A model generated the notes under the pieces. The model worked only from the letters and a program-made list of their open reading frames with translations, did no database searches and had not been told where the DNA came from. A program made the translations under genes and the position numbers. Below, one piece after another: positions 19,085-27,939 of a stretch of DNA of 64,000 nt (position 1 is its first letter; each line of letters starts with the position of its first letter). The stretch covers positions 1 through 64,000 of the forward strand of contig NZ_JAGRQH010000003.1 of NCBI RefSeq assembly GCF_018122595.1, read 5' to 3'. Origin of the DNA: Neokomagataea anthophila. GTDB taxonomy: Bacteria; Pseudomonadota; Alphaproteobacteria; Acetobacterales; Acetobacteraceae.

Positions 19085-19441
19085 ATGTCTGAAACAGCTT
19101 CCCGCCGCCCGCTTCCTGCAATGATGACACTGACTGAGCGTGCAGCAACGCGCTTACAGGCTTTGTATCAAGGGGCGCATAAAGGTGAATTGCTGCGTGT
19201 GCGTGTGGGCACGCGAGGCTGTTCTGGTTTGTCGTATGAAATGGAATTCGTGTCGGAAGCTGCGCCGACTGATGAACGCGTTGAAGATCAAGGCGTAACC
19301 TTATTGGTAGACCATAAGGCTACGCTCTTTTTGATCGGTAGCGTGATGGATTACGAGGTCAAGGACCTCGAATCCGGCTTCACATTCAAGAATCCGAATG
19401 AGAAGGGGCGCTGCGGTTGCGGCGAGAGTTTTCACGTTTGA
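19085..19441 (+). CDS. sufA: HesB/IscA/SufA-type Fe-S carrier
   Basis: A 118-residue A-type carrier with the three conserved cysteines, one in TRGCSGLSYEMEF and two in GRCGCGESFHV at the C-terminus, which bind and hand over clusters. An N-terminal extension of about 18 residues precedes MMTLTERAATRLQAL. It is the last gene of the suf operon, 19 bp after sufT. Its final 56 bp overlap the 3' end of the convergent RNA methyltransferase gene. Whether it is best called SufA, IscA or ErpA cannot be settled by sequence alone. Confidence 0.92.
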   Translation: MSETASRRPLPAMMTLTERAATRLQALYQGAHKGELLRVRVGTRGCSGLSYEMEFVSEAAPTDERVEDQGVTLLVDHKATLFLIGSVMDYEVKDLESGFTFKNPNEKGRCGCGESFHV

Positions 19442-20708
19442 TCCGTTTCGGATCGCGTGAAAGCACCAAAACAGTTTCAATTTCAGTGGACCATAAGAAT
19501 TGGTCCACAACCGTGCTGCTGATGAGTTCAAACCCTGCCTTATGGAGGGTTTGAAGATCTTTTTTCAGGGCCGCTGGGTTGCAGCTTACGTAAATAATAT
19601 CGCGCACGGCTGACCGTGCGAGCGGCTCGATCTGTGGTCCTGCGCCCGTATAGGGCGGATCAAGAACGACGACGCGTGCAGTCTTGAGGTCATGCGGTAA
19701 AAGAGGCTGCCGCACGAGGTCACGCATATGCGCATCAATACGTCGTCCGCCAGAGGCTGTGCGTAGACTTGCTGCTGCCTCAGCATCCCCTTCATATGCG
19801 ATGACACGCCCTTTATCCGACATGGGCAGGGTTAAGGTGCCACAACCGGCATAGAGCTCAACAATAATATCTTTTTTGTTGAGTGCTGGTAGGCCTGCCA
19901 GAACGGCATCTTGAATCGCTTTTTCAGATTCTTTTGATGCTTGTAAAAAAGCGGCGGGCGGAGGCGTTACTTCAGCTGAGCCAAAGCGAATATAAGGGGC
20001 ACGAGATTGGGCGACTGTTTCGATCTCACGTTTACCGAGTGGCGTCCATGCGATACGACGAATCGTGTGTTCACGTGCAAAGATGGCCAGTTTGGTACGA
20101 TCTGCCGTGGTTAAGGGGGCTGGTGTGGAGAGGGTTAAATCTGGCCCGGTATCCAAAAGGTTGATTTGCAGGTCAGCCCGTCCGGTGATAGCGCCGATAC
20201 CTGAAAGAACGTCACGCAGAGGCGTTAACAGCTCAAACAGCTCAGGCACCAGCACGTCGCAAGCCGTCATATCAATAGGATCGCCCGCACGTGCGTGGAG
20301 GCCAATATGCACACCGCCTGTTACGCGCTGAATGGCAAGGTCCATGCGGCGGCGTGTGCGTGGGGGTGTTTGGTATTGCTCTGGTGCGGGTGGGTTAACG
20401 AAGACACTGTCCAAGAGACGAGTGATACGATCTGCTTTCCACTCCAAAAGCGCTGGCAAGGTCATGTGTTGCACAGAGCAACCGCCGCACTCATCAAAAA
20501 GGGTGCAAGGCGGTGTGACACGACTATTGGATGTTTCGATAATCTCGATGAGTTCAGGCGTGTCCCCGGTGAAGCGGAATGAAACTGTTTCACCAGGAAG
20601 CGTGTTCGGTAGAAAATAGGTTTTACCATCATGGTAAAACACGCCATCTCCCGTTGTGCCGAGGCCTTCGATTTTGGCGTTTAAAACGCCATTTGCCATA
20701 TTATTCAT
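19386..20708 (-). CDS. TrmA/RlmD-type SAM-dependent RNA m5U methyltransferase
   Basis: About 440 residues. After a TRAM-like start (NAKIEGLGTTGDGVFYHDGK) come Fe-S ligands CTLFDECGGCSVQHM, a Rossmann SAM site ELYAGCGTLTLPM, DPPYTGAG and the catalytic-cysteine motif IYVSCNPAALKKDL. The family methylates C5 of uridine in rRNA or tRNA; which target applies is not decidable here. ATG 20708 overlaps the helicase stop (ATGAATAA), with ATG 20699 as an alternative, so the pair is coupled. The 3' end runs 56 bp into the sufA-like gene on the other strand. It needs an Fe-S cluster, a fitting neighbour for the suf operon. Confidence 0.88.
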   Translation of the reverse strand: MNNMANGVLNAKIEGLGTTGDGVFYHDGKTYFLPNTLPGETVSFRFTGDTPELIEIIETSNSRVTPPCTLFDECGGCSVQHMTLPALLEWKADRITRLLDSVFVNPPAPEQYQTPPRTRRRMDLAIQRVTGGVHIGLHARAGDPIDMTACDVLVPELFELLTPLRDVLSGIGAITGRADLQINLLDTGPDLTLSTPAPLTTADRTKLAIFAREHTIRRIAWTPLGKREIETVAQSRAPYIRFGSAEVTPPPAAFLQASKESEKAIQDAVLAGLPALNKKDIIVELYAGCGTLTLPMSDKGRVIAYEGDAEAAASLRTASGGRRIDAHMRDLVRQPLLPHDLKTARVVVLDPPYTGAGPQIEPLARSAVRDIIYVSCNPAALKKDLQTLHKAGFELISSTVVDQFLWSTEIETVLVLSRDPKRIKRENSRRNRSAPSHSDS

Positions 20709-23130
20709 CGCCGTAATGCCGTCCGTCATGTTGGATTGGTGCGTTACGGTCAGAATCTTGAGTTGGAACAGCACTGCGGCGGCGGCGTGGAATCAGCATG
20801 AATGCAGGGGTATCGCCACCGAAACCGGTACGCGGCACATCGTTCTCAAATGCTGGAGCAAGCTCAATGGAAACACCATGTGCACGGACGGGCTCTTCCT
20901 GGCGAGGAATGCTGGTCGGTACGACATCAGGTGTGGCGTCTTGCGGCGTGTCTTGACCGTTGCGTTTGTTACGCCCGCCACGACGACGTTTGCGCTTTTT
21001 GCCTTCGCTAGCGTTTTGGGAGTGCTCTTCTTCTTGTTGAAGAATCGGCTCGGCTTGAGGTGTGGACGTAGCTTCGACAGCAGGAACGTGGTCCCAATTG
21101 ATGGTTTCGATGCTGGGGAAGGTTGTTGGCTCAATCGTTTTACCGATGAGAGCTTCAATGGCTTCTACCAATTCCCGATCTTTTGGCGCAGCAATGCTGA
21201 TGGCATGTCCTTGCTTGCCTGCGCGGCCTGTACGTCCGATTCGGTGTACATAGTCTTCAGCATTGAAGGGAAGGTCATAGTTGAAGACGTAAGAGAGGCC
21301 ACCGATATCGATGCCGCGTGCGGCAACGTCAGAGCAAACGAGGATTTGCAGGTCACCAGCTTTGAAGCGTTCCAGCGTGGCAAACCGTAAGGACTGAGCA
21401 AGGTCACCGTGTAAGTGGCCTGCAGCAAAGCCGTGCTTTGTCAGATAACGTTGAAGCATATCAACGTCACGTTTGCGGTTACAAAAGACAATCGCATTTT
21501 GTGCTGTCAGGGATTGCAGCATTTTGCGCAGAGCGCGGCGTTTAGCATCTTCTTCAACAATGATCAGCTTTTCTTCGATGGTGGAAGCCACAGAGGAAGG
21601 GCGTGATACAGTGATCTCAACAGGTTGGCGCAAGAAGGCATCGGCCAAGCGGCGGATTTCTGGTGCCATTGTTGCAGAGAAGAAAAGCGTCTGCCGATGT
21701 TGTGGCAGAAGAGTTACGATCTTCTCAATATCAGGGATGAAGCCCATATCGAGCATACGGTCTGCTTCATCGATGACGAACAGACTTGTTTGCGTCATTA
21801 ACAAGCCGCCACGTGCAAACATGTCTAGCAAACGACCTGGTGTTGCGATGAGAACGTCAACGCCCCGGTTTAGCACTTCGCGCTGCTCTGCCATGCTTTC
21901 ACCGCCAATAAGCAGAGCGTGGGAGAGGCGTAAATACTTGCCGTATAGCTTAAAGTTATCAGCAACTTGGAGAGCGAGTTCACGAGTAGGCTCTAAGATC
22001 AATGAACGCGGCATCCGTGCGCGTGCGCGTGATCCAGAGAGCTTTTCGAGCATTGGCAGCGTGAAAGAGGCGGTTTTTCCTGTGCCTGTTTGCGCAACGC
22101 CCAGAACATCGTGCCCCTTTAAGACTTCGGGGATGGCCTGTGCTTGAATTGGAGTGGGGTGTAGATACCCCAACTCTTGGATGGCCCGCATAATGGGTTC
22201 ACCCAAGGGGAGTGAAGTAAAGAGCGGGCGGTCATCTTCAGCGGTGGGGTGGGGGATTACCGCGTCTGGGAGAGTTTCAGGCTGCGCGCTTTCCACGTTT
22301 TGTGTGGTGTTAGCTGGTTCCGTCTTGGCGGTTTCTGCCGTTGGGGCGGCAGTAATGGCATCTTCGTATTGAGTTTGTTCAACTGATGCTTCTTCTGGCA
22401 CGACAGAGGCTACAGTTTTGCGCGGACGTCGTGTTTTCTTTGTAGGCTTGGCTTCGGTAATATCGGTCTGTGTCGTCTCGTCGACAGTTTCTTGCACTTT
22501 TTTGGGACGGCCACGACGACGTGGGGTAGAAGGCGCCTCAGTTATCGCGGGCTCAACTTCAACTGGTGCCACGGGCTGTTCTGAAACTGTGTCTTCCACA
22601 AGGGCGTTGAGAGTGTCAGCCTTTTTCGGGCGGCCGCGGCGACGTACCGGTTTGATGACTGCGGCATCGTCTGTTTCAACCCCATCAGTTGGGGCTGTTT
22701 TCATGCGTGTCGTCCGGCGACGTTTAGGGGCTGTGGTAGCCTCTGGTTCAGCAGAAATTTCTACTGTGGATTCGGTGGAATTTTCGTCAACAGAAATAGG
22801 AGCGGTTTTGCGGGGGCGCCCACGACGTTTGGGGGGTGCCACGCCTTCTGGAGCAGAAATGCTCTCTGTGGTGCTGATTTCTGCGGGAAGAGTTTCGCTC
22901 TCTGCTTTTTTGCGGCGTGGTGCGCGCTTACGAGCAGGCTTCTCTGCATCAGCAGTAAGGCTGAGGGAGGAGGTAACGTCCGCTGGTGCGTCGCTAATCG
23001 GGGCCTCATCGGAGACTGATGGCGCATCCAGAGCAGGAGTCGCAGCAGTATCCTGTGCAACCTTGCGCCCTCTTGTGCGGGGAGTGGTTGTGCGGGGCTT
23101 GGAGGGACCGGAGGTCGTTTTCGCGTTCAA
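20701..23130 (-). CDS. DEAD-box RNA helicase with AT-hook-rich N-terminal extension
   Basis: An 809-residue protein. The core, from about 302 to 680, is a RhlE-like DEAD-box helicase: Q motif at 302-330, AQTGTGKT (346-353), DEAD in FVIDEADRMLD, SATM, RGIDIGG and HRIGRTGRAG. A basic tail follows (GKKRKRRRGGRNKRNG). The first 300 residues are disordered-looking, rich in Thr, Glu, Ala and Pro, with basic patches including three AT-hook-like RRGRP(R/K)K sites (102-108, 164-170, 205-211) and weaker ones near 19 and 233. Such helicases remodel rRNA or mRNA; the AT hooks suggest DNA or nucleic-acid tethering. The start is TTG at 23130, as no in-frame ATG lies near. Confidence 0.88.
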   Translation of the reverse strand: MNAKTTSGPSKPRTTTPRTRGRKVAQDTAATPALDAPSVSDEAPISDAPADVTSSLSLTADAEKPARKRAPRRKKAESETLPAEISTTESISAPEGVAPPKRRGRPRKTAPISVDENSTESTVEISAEPEATTAPKRRRTTRMKTAPTDGVETDDAAVIKPVRRRGRPKKADTLNALVEDTVSEQPVAPVEVEPAITEAPSTPRRRGRPKKVQETVDETTQTDITEAKPTKKTRRPRKTVASVVPEEASVEQTQYEDAITAAPTAETAKTEPANTTQNVESAQPETLPDAVIPHPTAEDDRPLFTSLPLGEPIMRAIQELGYLHPTPIQAQAIPEVLKGHDVLGVAQTGTGKTASFTLPMLEKLSGSRARARMPRSLILEPTRELALQVADNFKLYGKYLRLSHALLIGGESMAEQREVLNRGVDVLIATPGRLLDMFARGGLLMTQTSLFVIDEADRMLDMGFIPDIEKIVTLLPQHRQTLFFSATMAPEIRRLADAFLRQPVEITVSRPSSVASTIEEKLIIVEEDAKRRALRKMLQSLTAQNAIVFCNRKRDVDMLQRYLTKHGFAAGHLHGDLAQSLRFATLERFKAGDLQILVCSDVAARGIDIGGLSYVFNYDLPFNAEDYVHRIGRTGRAGKQGHAISIAAPKDRELVEAIEALIGKTIEPTTFPSIETINWDHVPAVEATSTPQAEPILQQEEEHSQNASEGKKRKRRRGGRNKRNGQDTPQDATPDVVPTSIPRQEEPVRAHGVSIELAPAFENDVPRTGFGGDTPAFMLIPRRRRSAVPTQDSDRNAPIQHDGRHYGDE

Positions 23131-23193
23131 ATGACTCTCGAAATTCTCGTTGGCGGAGTTGACCCGAAGGGATCGTTACCGGTTTTGAGGGTC

Positions 23194-23212
23194 AGGCTGC
23201 CCCATGCAGCCT
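23194..23212 (-). other. Small hairpin upstream of the helicase gene
   Basis: AGGCTGC/GCAGCCT forms a 7-bp stem with a 5-nt loop about 65 bp upstream of the helicase start. It may be part of its 5' untranslated region. The rest of the 189-bp gap between helicase and membrane protein genes shows no gene I can support. Confidence 0.3.
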
Positions 23213-23319
23213 TACTGTGCTCCGTTATCGGCTCTGGAGCGAATTGGCAAGCAATAGCACCATGTTCACGCTGTGAAACGCAGAATGAAGGGCTGATAAG
23301 GAGCATCTGGGTGAAGAAA

Positions 23320-23772
23320 TTAATGGGTGCCAGCGAAGGCGGCAGTGACGATGGTAAGAATGCCGCACAGAGCCATGATTGCTGTTCGGCGCCGCAGGGT
23401 TGCAAACATTTCAGGAGATGGGCGTAAAGCGCGGCGGGCGCGGCGGAAAGGGCCTTGAACGGTTGTGACGAAAATAATCGCCATGATGAGTGCCAAGCCT
23501 TGCATGATGTTGATGGCCATTGGGACCGCGCCGAAGCCGCCATCATGGAAAATCATAGCCCAACCACTAATGAGTGTTGCGCCCATAACATGCCATAAGC
23601 CACGGAAAAAACGAGCGTAGCTTTGTAGAAGTACTGTTGCTCGGGGGGTGGGGTCGAGCAGATTGACGGTGCTGCGCGTAACGAGTGTGGTATAAAGAGA
23701 GCCGCCAACCCAGTAAGCAATGCCTAAAAGATGAACGGCGAGTACGAGGCTCCAAATAATATAGGCGCTCAT
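23320..23772 (-). CDS. CopD-like four-helix integral membrane protein
   Basis: A 150-residue protein with four evident membrane helices: YIIWSLVLAVHLLGIAYWVG, LWHVMGATLISGWAMIFH, MAINIMQGLALIMAIIFVTT and TAIMALCGILTIVTAAFAG. The His in the first helix and the layout resemble CopD or DUF2269-like membrane proteins, which are often haem- or copper-linked, but I cannot assign a role. The start at 23772 is chosen for the GGAGCA site upstream; an open frame extends further 5' without membrane-protein character. It is divergent from nnrD. Confidence 0.7.
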   Translation of the reverse strand: MSAYIIWSLVLAVHLLGIAYWVGGSLYTTLVTRSTVNLLDPTPRATVLLQSYARFFRGLWHVMGATLISGWAMIFHDGGFGAVPMAINIMQGLALIMAIIFVTTVQGPFRRARRALRPSPEMFATLRRRTAIMALCGILTIVTAAFAGTH

Positions 23773-23930
23773 GAATTGCTCCAGTACGACGGCGATTTTC
23801 GCATGTTTTTTGTATTTTGGATGGGTTGTACCGGGAGAGGCCGTTGAATGCCAGAGGCAACCGCTCGTGTCATGAGCCTTTAAAATGTGAGTGTGTTGTT
23901 TGGGGTAGCCTTTTGATGAAAGGAAGCGGC

Positions 23931-25400
23931 ATGGCGTTGCACCCGTTGGCATTGTTAGATCCTGCTGAGAGCCGCCTTATGGACGAAGTGGCTGATCAGA
24001 ACGGTACATTAGCCGATGCCATGGAGCGGGCCGGTTGGGCTGTGGCGATGGCGATTCGAACGCGCAGTAAGCCTTGCCGCGTTGTTGTGGTGTGTGGTGC
24101 GGGGAATAATGGCGGAGATGGGTATGTTGCTGCGCGTTGGCTAGCTTTATGGGGCTGGTCTGTTTCTGTTTTGGCCATATGGCCTCCGCGTGAAGGGAGT
24201 TTGGCGGAGAAGGCTGCGCAGGCGTGGTGTGGGCCAATATATGTCGAGGATGAAGGGCGTGTTGTTGCGGCGGATTTGGTTGTCGACGCTGTGCTGGGAG
24301 CGGGGTTATCACGCCTTGTAGCACCGGAAATTTTGGAATTATTGCACTCGGCGCGTCGTGTCGTGGCGATTGACGTGCCGAGTGGTGTGTGTGGTGCGAC
24401 GGGACGTCTCTTGGGAGCTGTGCGGGCTGTAGATTTTTCGGTGTGTTTTGTACGGCCGCGTCCGGCGCATTTTTTGCAGCCCTCTGCGTCTTTCTGCGGG
24501 GAAGTTGTGTGTGCAGATATCGGCATGACTTCTGTATGCGAGGATGCCGTGCGCAGTCAGGTCTTTCTGAATGAGCCGGGGTTGTGGTTTTTGCCGCGTG
24601 CCGGGAGTGGTGATCACAAATATCGTCGTGGTGTCGTGAGTATTTGCGGTGGCTTGCATATGACTGGCGCTACACGCTTATCCGCTCAAGCGGCGCGTTC
24701 TGCTGGGGCAGGGCTGGTACGTATTCTTGGTGGTGATCTGGCTGTTTATAGAAATGGGGAGCCGGGCCTTATTGTCGATGCATGTTCTTTAGGTGAAGCG
24801 TTGGTCGATCAGCGGCGACGTGTGTGGTTGTGTGGTGTCGGTCTTTGTGAGGATGAAGTATCGACGACTTTGCCCGTATTGCTGCGTGCGGGTCGCAGTG
24901 TTGTGGCAGATGCTGGCGCCTTTGGTGAAGGAGCGAATCGTTTGAACGATTTGCGAGGCGTTACGGTCATTACGCCGCATGAAGGTGAATTTAAGCGGTT
25001 GTTTGGCAATCTTCTTGAAAAAACGCGGATTGTTGCTGTGAGGGAGGCGGCCCAGAATCTAGGTGCGATTGTTGTGTTGAAGGGAAGCGATACGTTGATT
25101 GCGGCCCCTGATGGGCGGGTAGCGATTAATGCTCATGCCTCCCCAGCACTGGCGACGGCCGGGTCTGGTGATACGTTGAGTGGTATTATTGCGGCTTTAC
25201 TGGCGGCAGGGATGGATGCGTGGGAAGCGAGCTGTGCTGCGGTGTGGATGCATGGTGAGGCGGGCAAAAAGGCTGGTGATGCCTATGGTAGGTGGCCTGT
25301 TGTTGAAGTGTTGGCGGGGTACTTAGGTGGTGCCCGTGCAGAGGCAGAAAAACGACAGAATGCAATCAATTGTAAAAACTTTCCCTTTGCCCGGTTGTGA
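23931..25400 (+). CDS. nnrD: Bifunctional NAD(P)HX epimerase/dehydratase
   Basis: A 489-residue fusion that repairs hydrated NADH and NADPH. The N-terminal YjeF_N epimerase (about 1-215) carries VVVCGAGNNGGDGYVAARWL and VVDAVLGAGLSR. The C-terminal YjeF_C ADP-dependent dehydratase (about 225-475) carries KYRRGVVSICGG, ITPHEGEFKRLFG, VVLKGSDTLIA and the nucleotide motif LATAGSGDTLSGIIAALLA. ATG 23931 is preferred because AGGAAG lies 6 bases upstream. It appears monocistronic and ends 76 bp before tRNA-Leu. Confidence 0.93.
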   Translation: MALHPLALLDPAESRLMDEVADQNGTLADAMERAGWAVAMAIRTRSKPCRVVVVCGAGNNGGDGYVAARWLALWGWSVSVLAIWPPREGSLAEKAAQAWCGPIYVEDEGRVVAADLVVDAVLGAGLSRLVAPEILELLHSARRVVAIDVPSGVCGATGRLLGAVRAVDFSVCFVRPRPAHFLQPSASFCGEVVCADIGMTSVCEDAVRSQVFLNEPGLWFLPRAGSGDHKYRRGVVSICGGLHMTGATRLSAQAARSAGAGLVRILGGDLAVYRNGEPGLIVDACSLGEALVDQRRRVWLCGVGLCEDEVSTTLPVLLRAGRSVVADAGAFGEGANRLNDLRGVTVITPHEGEFKRLFGNLLEKTRIVAVREAAQNLGAIVVLKGSDTLIAAPDGRVAINAHASPALATAGSGDTLSGIIAALLAAGMDAWEASCAAVWMHGEAGKKAGDAYGRWPVVEVLAGYLGGARAEAEKRQNAINCKNFPFARL

Positions 25401-25476
25401 AAAAAAGAAAGATGCGCTAAATCCGGCGCTTCACAGGGTTCTCTTCAGGACGAACCCTTGAAAAACGGTTGTATGC

Positions 25477-25561
<85 letters not shown>

Positions 25562-25613
25562 ACCCGTTTTTCCCTAACTCATTTATACCCGACCTGAGAG
25601 GATCGCCTGGCTC

Positions 25614-26945
25614 ATGCAGGTTACGCCTACGCTTAACGAAGGACTTAAGCGCGCCTTCACCGTCGTTGTTCCGTCTGCTGATCTGCAGGCTGACCGGAAA
25701 GCTCGTTTGGCTGAAGTTGCTAAGACAGTTAGCCTGCCGGGTTTCCGTCCGGGTAAGGTTCCTGTTTCATTGGTTAAGCAGCGTTATGGCGCTTCCGTGA
25801 ATGCTGAACTGCTCGAAAAAGCTGTAAACGACGCAACTGGTCGCGTGATGCAAGAGCAGAACATTCGCCCGGCTACGCAGCCGAAGGTGGATCTGGTATC
25901 TGCGCCGGACAGCGAAGGTGACCTTGAGTTCAAGGTTGAAGTTGAAATTCTGCCGGAAATTACGGTTCCAGACTTGGCGGGTCTTAAGCTGACGCGTCTG
26001 ACCGCTAAGGTTGACGAGTCTGTTGTTGATAAGGCTCTGGGTGAGTTGGCACGTCGTAGCCGCACCTTTGAGACGATCGAAGAAGATCGTGCTGCCGTGA
26101 AGGGTGACGTTGTTAACGTTGACTTCGTCGGTAAGGTCAATGGTGAAGCATTTGACGGCGGTACCGCTCAAGATGTGAATGTTGAGATCGGTGGCGAAGG
26201 CTTTATTCCCGGTTTCGCTGAGCAAATCGAAGGTCTGAAAGTCGGCGAAGAAAAAGTCATTACGGTGACATTCCCGGAAGATTATCAGGCTGCTGAGCTG
26301 GCTGGTAAAGAAGCAACCTTTGACATCAAGGCAAATGCCCTGAAGAAGGCGATTGATCCGGCGATTGATGACGAACTGGCAAAGACGGTTGGTCTCGAAA
26401 GCATTGATCAAGCACGTAAGATTGTAACGGAACAGGCTGAGGGTGAGTACATCCAGTTGTCTCGTTTGCGTATCAAGCGTGAGCTGCTCGATATTCTGGC
26501 TGAAAAGACAGACTTCGATGCGCCAGAAAGCATGGTTGACGCTGAGTTCGGTCAGATTTGGGCGCGTGTTGAGCAAGACCGCCAAGCTGGCAACATGGAC
26601 GAAGAAGATGCCGGTAAGGACGAAGAAACACTTCGTGCAGATTACCGCCGCATTGCAGAACGTCGCGTGAAGCTGGGTCTTCTTTTGGCTGAAATCGGTC
26701 GTAAGCAGGACATTCAGGTAAGCCGTGAAGAGCTTATCGGCGCGATGCAGCAAGAAGCTCAGCGTTACCCAGGTCAAGAAAAGGCTGTCTTCGAGTTCTT
26801 CTCCAAGAACCCGCAAGCTGTTGAAGGCCTGCGTGGCCCGATCTTGGAAAACAAGGTTGTTGACTACTTGATCGAGCTGTCTGACGTCACAGAAAAAGAA
26901 GTGACGCCGGAAGAGCTTTCAGAGATCCCAGCTGCTGATCTTTGA
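25614..26945 (+). CDS. tig: Trigger factor, ribosome-associated chaperone
   Basis: A 443-residue trigger factor of usual length. The ribosome-binding N-terminal domain has the signature FRPGKVPVSLVKQRYG (about 45-60). A central FKBP-type prolyl isomerase domain (about 155-245) has VNVDFVGKVNGEAFDGGTA and FIPGFAEQIEGLKVGEE. The C-terminal helical arms bind nascent chains. It heads the conserved protein quality-control run tig-clpP-clpX-lon, though each gene here is separated by 100-200 bp and a hairpin. Codon use is strongly biased. Confidence 0.97.
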   Translation: MQVTPTLNEGLKRAFTVVVPSADLQADRKARLAEVAKTVSLPGFRPGKVPVSLVKQRYGASVNAELLEKAVNDATGRVMQEQNIRPATQPKVDLVSAPDSEGDLEFKVEVEILPEITVPDLAGLKLTRLTAKVDESVVDKALGELARRSRTFETIEEDRAAVKGDVVNVDFVGKVNGEAFDGGTAQDVNVEIGGEGFIPGFAEQIEGLKVGEEKVITVTFPEDYQAAELAGKEATFDIKANALKKAIDPAIDDELAKTVGLESIDQARKIVTEQAEGEYIQLSRLRIKRELLDILAEKTDFDAPESMVDAEFGQIWARVEQDRQAGNMDEEDAGKDEETLRADYRRIAERRVKLGLLLAEIGRKQDIQVSREELIGAMQQEAQRYPGQEKAVFEFFSKNPQAVEGLRGPILENKVVDYLIELSDVTEKEVTPEELSEIPAADL

Positions 26946-26960
26946 TTGATTAGACCTTGT

Positions 26961-26989
26961 GAGGCGAAGAAAAGTACATTCTTCGCCTC
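26961..26989 (+). terminator. Hairpin after tig, probable terminator
   Basis: GAGGCGAAGAA/TTCTTCGCCTC forms a perfect 11-bp stem with a 7-nt loop, 15 bp after the tig stop. There is no long T-run, only ATATGG, so termination may be partial or the stem may protect the mRNA end. Confidence 0.6.
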
Positions 26990-27095
26990 ATATGGCATGT
27001 TTGTGTGATTTTCCTGCGTCGAGCCCTTTGACGGCGCAACGTTGTGGGGCCATGTTAGGAAGCTGATAGCCCGAGGGCAACGAGGAAGAGACAGC

Positions 27096-27737
27096 ATGGC
27101 CATTGGGAACCACGATCCCGTCGAGGTGTTCGGTAACGCGCTTGTACCTATGGTGGTCGAGCAGACTGCACGCGGTGAGCGAGCCTTCGATATTTACTCC
27201 CGACTGCTTCAGGAACGTATTATTTTCCTGACGGGACCTGTTTATGATCAAGTGGCATCACTGATCAGTGCGCAGCTCTTGTATCTTGAGAGCGTGAATC
27301 CGACGAAAGAAATTTCCTTTTACATCAACAGCCCCGGTGGCGTTGTTTCGGCTGGTCTCGCGATTTACGATACCATGCAGTACATCCGTTGCCCGGTCAG
27401 TACGGTGTGCATCGGTCAGGCGGCCTCTATGGGGTCTTTGTTGTTGGCTGGTGGTGAAAAGGGACGTCGTTACTGCCTCCCAAATGCACGCGTCATGGTG
27501 CATCAGCCATCTGGTGGGGCGCAGGGGCAGGCTTCTGATATTGAAATTCAGGCGCGTGAGATTCTTGTAATCCGTCAGCGTCTTAACGAAATCTATCGCG
27601 AACATACCGGGCAGACGCTTGAGGATATCGAGCAAAAGCTGGAGCGTGATAGTTACTTATCAGCAGAAGAAGCGCAAGCTTTTGGTCTGGTTGATGAGGT
27701 GGTGCGCCGTCATCCGAGTGCGGGTGATGCGGTTTGA
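27096..27737 (+). CDS. clpP: ATP-dependent Clp protease proteolytic subunit
   Basis: A 213-residue ClpP. The catalytic triad is visible: Ser in [13 protein letters not shown], His in [16 protein letters not shown] and Asp in the region [14 protein letters not shown]. The Gly-rich strand [20 protein letters not shown] lines the active site. It forms the 14-subunit chamber fed by ClpX, whose gene follows. ATG 27096 is preferred over an upstream in-frame ATG (27042) because AGGAAGAG lies before it and [20 protein letters not shown] is the normal start. Confidence 0.96.
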   Translation: MAIGNHDPVEVFGNALVPMVVEQTARGERAFDIYSRLLQERIIFLTGPVYDQVASLISAQLLYLESVNPTKEISFYINSPGGVVSAGLAIYDTMQYIRCPVSTVCIGQAASMGSLLLAGGEKGRRYCLPNARVMVHQPSGGAQGQASDIEIQAREILVIRQRLNEIYREHTGQTLEDIEQKLERDSYLSAEEAQAFGLVDEVVRRHPSAGDAV

Positions 27738-27784
27738 GCGCAGGCGTTGTCGGCAGTAGAATGCTGAGTGTGCATTGAAACGGT

Positions 27785-27812
27785 AAAGCGGCATCGTCTT
27801 ATGCCGCTTTTC
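27785..27812 (+). terminator. Rho-independent terminator after clpP
   Basis: AAAGCGGCAT/ATGCCGCTTT forms a 10-bp stem with loop CGTCTT, ending in TTTT. It lies 48 bp after clpP, so clpX (start 27940) probably has its own promoter in the remaining 127 bp. Confidence 0.7.
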
Positions 27813-27939
27813 GTGTCTCTAGGGCTTGGGCTTCGGTCTTGCCGAGGTGGGAAAGCTTAGCTTAAAGTTAAAGGCTTGCGCGAAGCAGGTGTCAGTAAGA
27901 TTGTCTCGTGAGCGTGCGTAAGCGGAGAGAGGAACAGAG

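Noticed and set aside
23131-23427. 98-codon plus-strand open frame between the helicase and membrane protein genes
   Set aside because: It overlaps the end of the membrane protein gene, lacks a ribosome binding site and shows no recognisable or protein-like pattern.
25767-26816. 349-codon open frame antisense to the trigger factor gene
   Set aside because: Same cause as for fusA; it is a shadow of a highly biased gene.
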